Shown one piece after another: positions 29,421 to 40,217 of a stretch of DNA of 64,000 nucleotides. The first letter of the stretch is position 1. Each line of letters opens with the position of its first letter. The DNA comes from Parietichytrium sp. I65-24A (lineage: Eukaryota > Sar > Bigyra > Thraustochytrida > Thraustochytriidae), in NCBI GenBank assembly GCA_012862575.1, contig BLSF01000040.1:62001-126000 (forward strand). Direction: 5' to 3'. Under the pieces are notes generated by a model. That model had not been told where the DNA came from and made no database searches. It saw only the letters and a list, made by a program, of their open reading frames with translations. Position numbers and translations under genes: made by a program.

Positions 29421-31715
29421 TCAGGAGCGCTTCTTGCCGTTCCCGCTGAAGCCATCGTTGTGAGAAGTGTTGGTGATCTTATCCAACCTTGCAAGAATAT
29501 GCTTTCCATAGGTCAGGCGCTTGAGCGCCTGAGCATTCTCCCTCACAAGCTGGACAACCCTCTCACGCTGATCAGGCTCTGCACGGTCAATGACCTTCTG
29601 CACGACGTAATTGGCATACGGGTCTTTCATCATGAGCACTAGCGGGCAGCTTCGACGCCCTTCGGATTTCTCCAACATTTTGTCAATCAGAGCGCGACGC
29701 TCCTTGGCATCACCATACTGAAGGCACTTCTCCACAACGTTCGAGGCGAATTTATGAGTGGAGTAAGCCAAAACGTTCCTGTTGATGGCATCAAGCACGC
29801 GCTTCCGCTCATCGGAGCCCCTCTCCTGGTTTCGTGACTCGATGACGTGCTGCACAACGTAATTCCCAAAACTATCAACAACGAGCTCGTCGATTTCGGC
29901 AATGAGCTCAGAGAGAGCGTCTCTAATTCGGACCTCATCGCAATTCTCCAAAATCCGCTGCACGACTCTACAACCATATGCATGGCGAGCCATGGAAGCA
30001 ATATTTCCCTTGAATGCATCCAAGATGAATGCGATCCTCTCAAGCGGACGGACTTGCTCTATACACTTTTGCAAGACATGGTTGCCGTTCTGATCCTGCA
30101 CACACTTCAAAATGGAGCCGTTCAATTCTTGGAGAAGGGCGTCTTGGTACACGGGCGAGTAGAGTCGCGACCCAGGCATCCCGCGGTTTTCCACAAGCTC
30201 GAAGTGCTTGCGCAGCTCTTGGCCTTCCTCACCAAATACCTTTTCCACAAGCTTTTGTACAACGCGGCAACCGTACATGTGCATAGACAGCTCAAGCATG
30301 TTGCCCTCAAGAGCAGCGAGACAAAGTTGTTCCTGCTGGGCAGGGGTGCCAACCTGTGGGTCCAAGAGCTTTTGGAACACATAATTTCCAAACACATCGG
30401 TGCACAGCATCCGTGCAAAGGGAAGCACCTCTTCAAAAAGTGCCTGCTTGTCCTCTGCGGACACCGATGGTGACTCCAGCTGCTGCTGGATGAACCGTGA
30501 CCCATGCTGATCCTTTGCGAACTCATTGACTTGCCCGAGGATGTCCCGCAAACCCCAGGCAACCCCGTTTGTTGGAGACTTGGCGCTCTTTGCCCCACGA
30601 TGCGCCGCAGACGAACCGCCAAAGTTAGTATTTAGAGGGTTGGGGTGCGAGTACACCTGCTTTGGCGCCATTTCCAGAGGGTCCTGTCCACTCCGCTGGT
30701 TTGTTGGGCTCGCCTTCATCTTAAGACGCAGCTCTTCTAGAAGGCTGCCTTTCTTCACGCCGGCTCCGGTGGAAATCTGCAAAGACGAAAACTTGTCCTC
30801 TGCGACGTTTTCGCCACCCCAAAGGCCGGCAGATTTTCCAGCTCCAAGAGAAAGGTTGTGATGACTTGCGCTTCCGGTACTGGACATGGACTGTGTGGAC
30901 TCAGACCGCAGGTACCTAGCCGAATCTGGAGAGGTTGCTGTCTTTCCGGCCATTGCTGACGGTGGCAACTGCTGGATCATAGGCATCTGAAGTGGAGGAG
31001 GCATCTGTTGAGGTACCACAGGAGGAGATTGGGTTGCATACATCCATGACTGGTGAGCTGGCATTGAAGTCACGCCATAGTACGCAGCCGGACCATGGGC
31101 AGGTGAGTAGCCCATGTGGGGGTACATTGCAGAGTCGGATGCCACTTGGTGTTGGTGGTGTGCCATGAAGGACGGTGGCGTTCCGAATAGCGACTGGGGA
31201 AGCAGGTTTGGGGTGTAAGGGCCCAGGCCCGGGCTTGCAGCAGCTGCAGCAAACTGCTGTGCAGCTTGTGAATGTGCAAAACTCGCCGATCCAAGATATG
31301 GCGAACTCAAAAAGTCAAACACTGCAGGAACCTGGCTTGCTGCCCCCGCCGGCTGGGTCGGGTGTAAACCTGGCGACTGGAATCCATATTGGTGTGTAGC
31401 TTGCTGCTGCTGCATGCCATAGTAGCCATACTGTCCAACGTGTTGCTGCTGTTGTTGTTGTTGTTGTTGAAGTTGTTGCGCCTGCGTGCCGACTCCAGTG
31501 GAACCAGACATGGCCTTCTCCGTCTGCCCGAAAGCAGCAGCCGGCCCACCTCTATTTACAAAGTTACCGCTGGTTCCGGGCACTTGCCCCTCACTAGGAG
31601 GAGGCGCACTTGCAGATCTGATCAGTAGGGTTGCGTCGCCGTCCTCAGGCTCATGCCTTGAGATGCGAAGATTGGCAAACCCCTGGTTGAAAGTAGTGTC
31701 CGCGGTGCTGGTCAT
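29421..31715 (-). CDS. Pumilio-family (PUF) RNA-binding protein
   Basis: The 764-residue intronless protein binds mRNA 3' UTRs and represses translation or promotes decay in the cytoplasm. The N-terminal half is low-complexity (Gln run near 31440-31475, Pro/Gln/Ser-rich). The PUF domain covers about 388-750 with eight repeats. Base-contacting positions read, in order: SR-Q (GSRFIQQ), NY-Q (GNYVFQK), CR-Q (GCRVVQK), NH-Q (GNHVLQK), CR-Q (GCRVVQR), NY-Q (GNYVVQH), SN-E (ASNVVEK), NY-Q (ANYVVQK). This set is the same as recalled for human PUM1, so the predicted target is UGUANAUA. A loop of roughly 30-40 residues is inserted between repeats 3 and 4 (around NRGMPGSRLYSPVYQD). The start is at MTSTADTTF; a TTG ten codons upstream is not used. 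Confidence 0.95.
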   Translation of the reverse strand: MTSTADTTFNQGFANLRISRHEPEDGDATLLIRSASAPPPSEGQVPGTSGNFVNRGGPAAAFGQTEKAMSGSTGVGTQAQQLQQQQQQQQQHVGQYGYYGMQQQQATHQYGFQSPGLHPTQPAGAASQVPAVFDFLSSPYLGSASFAHSQAAQQFAAAAASPGLGPYTPNLLPQSLFGTPPSFMAHHQHQVASDSAMYPHMGYSPAHGPAAYYGVTSMPAHQSWMYATQSPPVVPQQMPPPLQMPMIQQLPPSAMAGKTATSPDSARYLRSESTQSMSSTGSASHHNLSLGAGKSAGLWGGENVAEDKFSSLQISTGAGVKKGSLLEELRLKMKASPTNQRSGQDPLEMAPKQVYSHPNPLNTNFGGSSAAHRGAKSAKSPTNGVAWGLRDILGQVNEFAKDQHGSRFIQQQLESPSVSAEDKQALFEEVLPFARMLCTDVFGNYVFQKLLDPQVGTPAQQEQLCLAALEGNMLELSMHMYGCRVVQKLVEKVFGEEGQELRKHFELVENRGMPGSRLYSPVYQDALLQELNGSILKCVQDQNGNHVLQKCIEQVRPLERIAFILDAFKGNIASMARHAYGCRVVQRILENCDEVRIRDALSELIAEIDELVVDSFGNYVVQHVIESRNQERGSDERKRVLDAINRNVLAYSTHKFASNVVEKCLQYGDAKERRALIDKMLEKSEGRRSCPLVLMMKDPYANYVVQKVIDRAEPDQRERVVQLVRENAQALKRLTYGKHILARLDKITNTSHNDGFSGNGKKRS

Positions 31716-32194
31716 GTTCAGCAATTTCTCTTTGGCTCCTTTCAAACGCTGACGTCAACGAGCGAGAGAGAAGTAAACGGCTATGTATAATATGAACAGG
31801 GCGCCGAAATCACCACAGGAGGCGCTACAATGTCAACAATTTTCCACAGCTCCAAAAAGTCCTCCTCTTTAGATTTGCTTGCAGTTTCCTAAGTCACCAC
31901 GGACCTCCACGCTAGCACACGCGACCAATCGCGGTCTCAATTGATAAAGCGAGTGCACCACCAGCGCATAAAACCCAGTCTCGCCGAGCCAAATGCGAAT
32001 GCGAACCCACAAGCAAAAGCTTTTCAGCCTGCGGCACCCGAGCCAGTCCACACACAACGCGCCAGCTGGCCAGTGGCCCTTTCTTCGCTTGCTGCTCGTT
32101 GCCTCCGCTGCCTCCGCTGCCCGTGAGATGATGCCCTTCAGGCCACTCGGAGACCCGCTGTCCAGAGGTATTACCGTCTCGCGTCGACTTTCCC

Positions 32195-32350
32195 TGTCTC
32201 TGCCTCTCTCTCTCTCTCTCTCTGTCTGTCTCTCTCTGTCTCTCTCTGTCTCTCTATCTCGCTTTCTCTCTTTCTGGCTTGCCTCCCTTCCTTCCTTCCT
32301 TCCTTCCTTCCTTGCCTCCTTCCCTCTCTCACTGTCTCTCTCTCTCTCTC
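32195..32350. repeat. CT-rich microsatellite block
   Basis: Consecutive TCTC, CTGTCTCT, TTCC and TCTC runs lie on the plus strand (purine-rich on the Pumilio coding strand). Confidence 0.85.
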
Positions 32351-32361
32351 TCTCAGCCTCC

Positions 32362-32402
32362 GTCTGAGCTGTCTGAGTTGTCTGAGCTGTCTGAGCTGTC
32401 TG
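32362..32402. repeat. GTCTGAGCT 9-base tandem repeat
   Basis: Between four and five copies of a 9-base unit with one T/C variant lie about 650 bases upstream of the Pumilio start. Confidence 0.85.
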
Positions 32403-34670
32403 GCCAATCAGTCTCTCGTCTCTGTTTGTTGTCTCTGTTGTCTCTGTCGTCACTGGGTCGTCTGGGCTCTCCGCTAAACTTGCTTCGTTGGTGGAGAGAG
32501 ATGTTGTTTTCAAACCAAACATTTCCGGCTAGCTAGCGGCCGCTAGGCCGACCTACGCTTCGGGGTCCTACCGCATTGGTAGTGATACTTAGGCATTCGC
32601 CACTTGCCACTTGTGCGAGACCTACAAGCCATTGCATGCAAACCGCCTAACACCCAATAAACCCCCGCCTAAGGCGAATGGGTAAGGCCGGAGGTACGCG
32701 AATCCGTAGTCCTTGTAATTTTCTTCGTCGTCCAATGGTCCATTGGTCCACTGATGGGTGGGCGGCTGGGTGATGCTAGCCGACCTAGCGGCTCTACCCC
32801 ATCAGATAGCATGGCCGTAGGAGACTCAGGACAACTTTGGCTACTCAAACAAAACTCAAACGCTACCCGCACTAATGGGTCTGAACCTAAGGGGTACTAT
32901 GAAACGCTACCGCATGCATGGGAGAGCTACCGGGGTATTCTACATCATCATAGCAAGTAGTAGTTGATGGTCTATGGTACCCATGTACCATAGGTTAGGT
33001 AGATAGGAGAAGTGCAACAAGTTTGATAAGTCTGTGAAGCACATGAAGTGATTGTGGAATGAATGGGTTGCGAGGGTCGAAGAAGTCGAAGTAGTCGAAG
33101 ACTCGGAATGTCGAAGAGATTGGTTTCAAGAGACATTAAAAGAGACTGTCAAACGCAGAGACAGACGCGCTGACAAAGAAAGAACTTCAAGTGTCAATTA
33201 GCGAAACACAAGAGCCTTGGATGGAGGAAGCAGAGTCAGTCGAGCAAGGGTGAACCTAATTTCCCATCTCGCGCAACTCACGCATCTCATGATATCTCAT
33301 GCATCTCTTGCATCTGCTACTACCACGGTACCAGGTAGTTTGCACTGCATTGCATGGCTTGGCAGACTTGGAAGACGCAGCACGAACGTGCACGAGTTCT
33401 ACTCTGCACTGCACTTCTGGTGCTGTGCTACACGGACGCGAGGGTTTCGTTGGCGTTCGTTGGTCAGGATTTCGTTGGTGCTACATGGTGCCACAAGTGC
33501 CACAGTCTGTTAGATACTCCTGTCGCAGTGGTGTGTGGTGGAGGGAACTCGCTGTCAAGATGGCACTTACGTTTACCCAGGTTGCGCGGATTTTCGCCGA
33601 CTTTTATCCTTTCAATCCTTTCGTCCTTGGCCTCCATCCTGAGAAATGGTACCGGTACCATCGGCAGTATCGGCAGTTCTCCATATTTTAAATTTTTTGA
33701 GTTGATTGATTGACTGTGAATGTAAATCCTGGATACTCTGTGCTGCTTTGTTTTCGTGGTTGGCGCAGACATGTGTGTACCGGAATGACAGCGAGTAAAC
33801 TCAGTACTAGTACAGATGTGCTTGCAATTGATGAATGACAATGTGGAAGGTGCTGCAACATCAGTCTCAGAACTCAGAATTCTGAATTTCAGAAATCAGA
33901 AATCAGAAATCAATCAACCAGCCAGCGCGAGCTGTACTTGCACTTCGGCAGTTCTTTTTGCGAGAACTCAGCGCCCAACATCGCCCATCGCGAACGATGC
34001 TAAAGAGCCTCCAAGCCTTGCAGGAGGTTAGACAAGTGAGCATTTTATTTGCACACAATCCGTCGTTGGCCAAAGGGATGAGCGTGTATCGCTCCTAAAA
34101 AGAAGGGCTTTGCGGGCTTTTCTGTTCTGCCCGTCTCGCTCATTGACTTACATCGACTTGCTTGGCTGACAGGCGCTGACAATTACCAACTTGATTGGCT
34201 CCCCAAGTTTCGGGTAACGAATCGTAAGCCCGGATAGTTAGAACGATTGTTTGTTCTCTGAAAGTCCGGTGATGAGAAGGCCTCCACAAAGCAACGGACC
34301 CGGTGATTCTTCGGCACCCAGCAGCGCGGTTAGGTCATCATCGTGCACATTATGCACATTGACAAGTTTACCATCTGCCCGAGCTCCCCGTCACCACATA
34401 TATCTCAGTGATGCGAGGGGTCCAACGAGAGGATCCACTGCTAGAACAAGTCAGAACAGAACGTTTTACAATATTTTCGGCGAACGCACCTGGGCGAACC
34501 AATGTGACAATCCCAACCTGACAATCCCAACCTGTAAGGAGTCGTGCCACTGGCACCCGTCGGGTTTACCGGTTACATCGGCAAACGAAGGGCGAAAGAT
34601 ATGAATTTCAAAATGCATTTATTTTCTGAATTCTGAATGAATCGACCCTGTCGAAGAATAGGAGCTAAGC

Positions 34671-36591
34671 TTATTGTACATGGCAATCGTTTCCAAGCGT
34701 CTGTGCGTAGTTGTCGGCAATTCTAGATCGGACTTCTGCGACCGCCTCGCGTGCTCTTGCAAGACGAGATGCTACTCTCTCAATAGCATCAGCGGACATG
34801 TCCGCGGAGCGGAGAAGAGAGGAAGACTCAACCTCGTCCAAAAGCATTTCCATCGTCGGTTGTTGTCCATCCAAATAAGACTCAAGCAAACCACACAAGT
34901 GAAATACCGCCTGAATGAACGTGTCCACATTAATGGCCAGGTCCCTCATGGCCAACGTCTGTGAGGATTGGTCTTTTGAATTTAAAAGCGCCCTCACATC
35001 CTCGAGATCAGCTTCAACAGTGGCAAGTTTTTCTGAAAGGGTTTGGTTCTCGGCGTTCAGCTCATGAAGCGTAGAGTCTTGTTCTTGTATGTCCACTCTG
35101 TACTTGTTGATCTCCTCCTCTTGCCGAGAAGATCTTCTCAAAAGATCGTCGTATGAGCTCTGCAGTTTGGAAAATTTCTTTTCAATCTCTACCTTGTCCC
35201 ACTCGGCTTGTGCGCGTCTGGATTCAAGTTCAGCAAGCTGCCGTTGCACTTTACCCTCATTCTCTGGACTCGACCCGCCCCTGCCTTGCACTGGGCTCAA
35301 TAATACATCAGCGTCCCCTACGCCAGCATCTCGTAATTCACCGTTTCCGGATGAAGCAGCTTTCACTAGAGCCTCACGAAGCTGTTGTTTGAGCGACTTA
35401 TTTTTTGACTCCACATCCTCCACGCGTTTTCGCCAATCCTTCATTTGCAATATACAGCTTCTCATTTCAGCTTTCATGTCCAGGAGCTGCTTTGTTGCCC
35501 CACTCTGCTTCTTTTCCTCAGAATTGCGAATTCTATTTGACTGTACAAGTTCTTCCCTATCTTGCTGCATTTGATGGTACTCCTCCTGCAGGGCAGCAAA
35601 ATGTAATTTTTCCTTTTCGAGACAGCTCTGCGATTTTTCCATGGCCATCCTGGAACGCGCAGCGAGGTCCTCCGCTCTGTTCCGCTCCTCTCTCACCTTC
35701 TCTATGCGGGCCTCGAGCTCGTACTCCCGACCTTTTGAGCTCTCAAGCTGACTCTCCAGAACCTGTACCTTGGCCTTGAGCTCTGCAGTTTGCGCCGCAT
35801 ATTCCTGGTTTGTACCAGAGAGATGACTCTGCGCGCGCTGGGTGGTTTCAAGCTTATCCCTGGCGGAGTCCAGCTGGCTCTCTAAAAGTTCAACTTGCCT
35901 TTGGTACTGCAAGATCCGGCTGTCGCGTTTAACAAGCTGCTGTTTTAGCTCCAGCTCGCTTCTGTTGCTCTTCGACGAGTTTCTCCGCACCTCACTATGA
36001 AGTTTGTTGATCTCCTGAACCGCATTTTGAACTTTGCGTTGGAGGTTCATTACCTGCAGGTCGTATTGCGCCTTCGAAGAGGCCATTTCGGTTCGCTCTT
36101 GGTGAAGTTTTATGCTCAGTTTTCTTACAGCTGCTTCACGCGCGACCAAATCTTGCTCTCGTTTATGCAGCTCATCGCGAAGCGCCTTGTTTTCTTTAAT
36201 CATCTGCGCCTTCACCTCCAAGTAATCCAAGTCACGTTCGCTCAAACGCTCCCGTAAGTTGTGTGCCTCCAGATAGTCGCGTGCCCCATCGTTTTGGCGC
36301 ACCATGTCATTGCCCTTGTGAAGTATGAGGTTGTTGGAGACATCGGCGTAGTAATTGTGCCCTCGCGACGCGTTGCTTTGTTGCTGATCTAAAACGCCAA
36401 ACTGCCTGTTGCTCCGTTTGTGCTCCGCACGATTGGACTGGCGGGGTTTCTCTTGCGGGTTGAGCTCGAAGAGGTTTTGAAAATTGGTGTCATTCTCCGA
36501 CTCCTACGAGAGTAAACATTTGGGTTATCTGTCAACATGTATTATGCGCCGCCCGCAAACACGCAATTGCCGTGAAACTTACGGGATTCAT
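34671..36591 (-). CDS. Coiled-coil protein, two exons with a 9-base first coding exon
   Basis: Exons are 36583-36591 (MNP only) and 34671-36503, joined across a 79-base intron (GTAAGT donor, pyrimidine tract, TAG acceptor), for 613 residues. The family is not recognised. After a polar N-terminus (residues 1-70, Asn/Gln/Arg rich) the protein is almost continuous coiled coil from about 75 to 530 (for example ERLSERDLDYLEVKAQMIKE, VQNAVQEINKLHSEV), then a short predicted helical C-terminus. Such proteins are often centrosomal, ciliary or cytoskeletal scaffolds, and the kinesin-9 gene in the window would fit, but nothing here proves it. The large exon is open upstream only to a TAG that coincides with the acceptor, which is the reason for the two-exon model; starting at the ATG at 36305 instead would lose about 69 residues. 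Confidence 0.82.
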
Positions 36592-37389
36592 ATCGCCACA
36601 GTCTTCAATAACACGACCAATCGCCCGTCCCAAACTGGCAACCAGAACCCGCAAAAGTCGGGAACGCTATTGCCTCAAGCAGCCTCCAGGACCAAAACAA
36701 ACTCCACACAAGGACCCTGCTGCACTGCCGGGTTTGACTCCAAGTAAGTATCGAGAGTTGGAATCTTGTGGACGCTCCGCAGGTGCTTCAGCACCGCCCT
36801 CTCAGCAAGCGCGGATCCACCCTTCGCTAGCGCAACGTACAAGCGCCTGCTCGCCTGCTCGCCTGCTCTAAGGTCCCACGGTCTCCCAAAATCCACTGAG
36901 TCTCCCAGTCTCCCAGTCTCCCGGCCTTTCGCGTTGTTGTGTCAGTGACAGAGAGAGGGACTGACAGTGAGCGCGTAAAAGAGAGAGAGAGAAACAGAGA
37001 AACAGAGGGAGGTGTGAGAAATTTGAATTAGTCGTGGTGGGTTTGGTGGGTGCAGCGATAGAGGTAGTCGATGGAGTACGCAAGTGGTAAGGGAGAGAGA
37101 CGTTAGGCCTGTATGAGTTGTACGAGTCCGAGAGTCTCAGTAGTAGGCGGGTGTAACTGCGTGTAACTGCGAGCGATCTGCGATCTCTTTGAGAGACAGT
37201 GGGGTCAGAAAATTTTCGTCGGAAAGTGAGGGTCACTTGTTCGATTCGGATCCACCTTTCTTTTCGAAGCGAGGGCAAACATCATAAAAACTAAATTCTC
37301 ATCTACTATAGCTACCGGTATGGTACCTAGCTTTGACAGACTGAGGCAAGCAAAGGGACATATTTTGCCATCAACGTTTCAAACTAGAG
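36592..37389. other. Spacer between channel 3' end and coiled-coil gene start
   Basis: This holds GCCTGCTC (about 36845-36868) and GTCTCCCA (about 36890-36925) 8-base tandem units 270-340 bases upstream of the coiled-coil gene, and a GAGAGAGA run near 36980. No gene is supported. Confidence 0.5.
36845..36925. repeat. Two adjacent 8-base tandem repeats
   Basis: Three copies of GCCTGCTC are followed, after a short interval, by three copies of GTCTCCCA-type units. Confidence 0.75.
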
Positions 37390-40217
37390 TCAAGCGTCAA
37401 CTTGCGACCTCTGCTTGATCAATAAGCTTTTCCTGATCCGAAAGTCTGGCTGATAGATGACGCTCCCACCGTTATATTTCGAGATGACGCTGAGCAGAAT
37501 GACAAATTCCATCAGATCAATCTCACCGGAGCCATCCTCGTCTACTAACTTTACCATGCGGGAAAGCTCTGCAGGCTGTGGACATTTGCCGATCGACTCA
37601 AGGCCAAGCCGAAGTTCTTCTTCCTCAATGGTGCCGCTACCATCAAGATCCAACATATCAAAGAGCTTCTGGTACAGAGACATAGTTCTATTTGATATCC
37701 CATGCTTGTCCTGCAAGTCCTGTAACTTGGCTGCAAAGTCTCGCTCAGATTCCTGTTTCCGTGTTGCTTGCTCCATACTGGTCGTGACAACTCCAATAAA
37801 CAGTGTCATAAGAACCAGCGCACCAAGCAACACGAAGCATATGAAGAAAATAGCGGCGACTGGACCATAAGCCACAGGCTTTTCACACACATGCTCGATA
37901 CCAATATACCCGTATTTATTGCAACCATACAGCTACAAAATCAAATAACACGCAAGTGAACGAAATCCGGGGTCGTTTAAACAAACGCTAATCGTTAGGT
38001 TTCTCTTCCCTTGCTCCTCTACCATATATACACCCCAAAAAAACTCACATTAACATATAAAACATCGGTCCAGTCCTCCAAAGTCGCCATCCTCATCAAG
38101 GTGAAAAGAGAGATGTGTAAACTACCAAACTGCCACGGATCAGACTCTTGGAACAGAATCATTCCCAAAATTGCGAACACGTAAAATACGAGGAAGAGAA
38201 TGATCCCAATGTACGTGATGGACGTAAGACCACCGATGAGAGCGACGATAATAACTTGCAGCGCTGGCAATGATTTAACAAGCTTAAAAACACGCAGCAA
38301 TCGGAGGAGCCGTAGCATGTTGAGCATTCTCAGTGACCCCGGAATCAGACTAATACACACCACGAGGTAGTCGAAGATGTTCCAAAGCTGCAGCTGACCG
38401 TAATGGATAAAGTATCGCCAAGGACAAAACTTCTCAGAAGCCATCTTCAAGACCGCTTCGAGAAAGAAAAAGGCAGTGACAGCCCAGTCCACCGTATCAA
38501 GCACCGTTCCAAAGGTCCCCGTTGTGTAGTCGCTCTCCGTCTGCAGCCCTACGATTACAGACGCAGTGAGAATCACTAGAAGCATGAAATTCGCAAACTT
38601 GGAGCTCTGAATTATTTGACCACACAAGAAGGCAAAGCGCGCCCATTTGCGCTTGAAAGCATTGTCGTAGTCCATGTCAACATGGTCATCTAAGATATCC
38701 AAAAGGTCTATTCCTTCCCATGCACCACGGAATGCAGCCCGGACGCGCTCTTGCTCCTCACGGGGGGGCGGCGGAGGAGCGAAGGGATTCCAGATTATAC
38801 TCGATCTGCGCGTTTTGTGGATACGAGTGATGGCTTGTTTTGCCATCATCCTAAAACGAGCTTTCCCCGTCCCTTGCTTATCGTTTTGGCCGCTGGGAAA
38901 GACCATGCTGCTCTTGCTCCCCTTCTTGGTCCCCCCAAACACGTTCAAAACTCCTTGAATCTTGGACTTTTGATCGTCATCAAACTGAATTATACTTGAC
39001 TTGCGATTGCCATCGCCCTTCTGCCTGGCCGCCTCAAGAGCCGCGCTTTGCAAGAATTTGTTACCTTTGGAGGCCTGAGTATCGGCCAGCGCGCTAACTG
39101 CCTCTTCTGAACCTTCATGTTCTTTATCAGACTCTTGTATGTCTAAAATGGCCGAGTTTCGGAAAGTGCGTTTGGATTCCTTCTCCTTCTCTGCTCTCTT
39201 CTTCGCCTTTGCTAGCCTCCGTTTCCGCTCGCTAAGCTCGGCCTCAGCCTTCATTGCAGTCATACTCTCCGTCATGGACATAGTCACCGCACCAACAAAG
39301 AGACTCAACATCACCATGGAAGCGATGACGACAAAGGAGACACAGTATACCACAGTGACACCGCGATAGTCGATAACTTTGTCCTTTGAGCCAGATGGGC
39401 AATCCCAGTCAAAGTACAATTGCGACTGATCATACATGTCGGAGTCGCACCCATAATAATTCAAATACATAATGTCCGTCCAGTCTTCTAGGGTCGCTAC
39501 TCGAAACAAAGTCACAATTGTGACTGGAACTGTTCGAAAGTGAAACATGTCATTGTCGCGAAACAATGTCACGCCAATCACGGCATAGATGTAAAACACA
39601 AGCGCAAGGAGGACGAGAATATAGACGATTGACTTCAAACCTCCGACGAGTCCCATCACGATCATTTGTAGTTGCGGAATCTTCTTCAGAAGCTTCATGA
39701 CCCTCATTAATCTGGTGAGCCGCAAGAGCTTGACAGAATTTCCTCCACCAAAAGTCCAAAACGGCATGGATAAGAAGACAATCAGAAGATCAAAGATGTT
39801 CCACCCCTTCTCAGGGCCAGTGAAGAAAGCCCATGGAGCGCACGCTTCTGCAACGACTTTCAAAAACACCTCAAATGTGAAGATGGTCAGGATGATGGTG
39901 TCCAGCATAGCAATGGTTGGATCGCTCTCAAACATGGAATACGTTTGCAAGCCCACGATGACGCCCGCAATAATAATTACAAAGATGATGAACAAGTTGA
40001 AAGCGTCACTCTCCACGATTGAGTCGCACAATTGCGCCAGCTGGATATATCGTTTCAACAAGGGGTTGTCATAATTATCGGCGTTCCTGTACTTTGACTT
40101 CTGGCGCAGGGCTAGCCGAGCCATCTCGTAGCGTTCATTCTCCTCCGCTTTCTCGTTCAGCTCAGCAACTGTGGTCTTCGTCTTCTGGGCTGCGCCTATT
40201 GCTGCAATCGCAACCAT
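37390..40217 (-). CDS. Two-repeat voltage-gated cation channel with C-terminal EF-hands
   Basis: Exons are 38049-40217 and 37390-37932 (116-base intron, GTGAGT donor), for 903 residues. Each half is a six-helix voltage-gated unit. Repeat I: S1 about 72-92, S4 about 161-183 (LLRLTRLMRVMKLLKK), filter TLEDWTD 242-248, S6 about 288-313. Repeat II: S4 in MLRLLRLLRVFKLVK, filter TLEDWTD 712-718, S6 about 747-772. The charged linker (about 320-560) is cytosolic. Two canonical EF-hand loops follow at 818-829 (DLDGSGTIEEEE) and 854-865 (DEDGSGEIDLME). Identical Leu-Glu-x-Trp filters resemble bacterial Nav and single-domain protist EukCat channels; ion choice (Na+ or Ca2+) cannot be settled. Plant and animal TPCs differ in filter, and plant TPC1 has EF-hands between repeats rather than at the end. 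A dimer forming a pseudotetramer is likely. The splice lies just after filter II (LYVN-LYGCN). Confidence 0.93.

Larger units (their letters stand above)
31716..34670. other. 3 kb spacer upstream of Pumilio
   Basis: No gene is supported. It holds CT/TCTG microsatellites (about 32195-32265), TTCC runs (about 32285-32315), a GTCTGAGCT-type tandem (32362-32402), a GCTAGCTAGCGGCCGCTAG palindromic patch near 32529-32548, and scattered GGTACC-containing short inverted motifs (about 32970-33000, 33328, 33650). The minus-strand Ser/Arg/Glu frame at 31869-32522 is a product of the microsatellites. Confidence 0.55.

Noticed and set aside
31869-32522. 217-codon minus-strand Arg/Glu/Ser frame
   Set aside because: It is generated by CT/GA microsatellites; the composition is purely repetitive.
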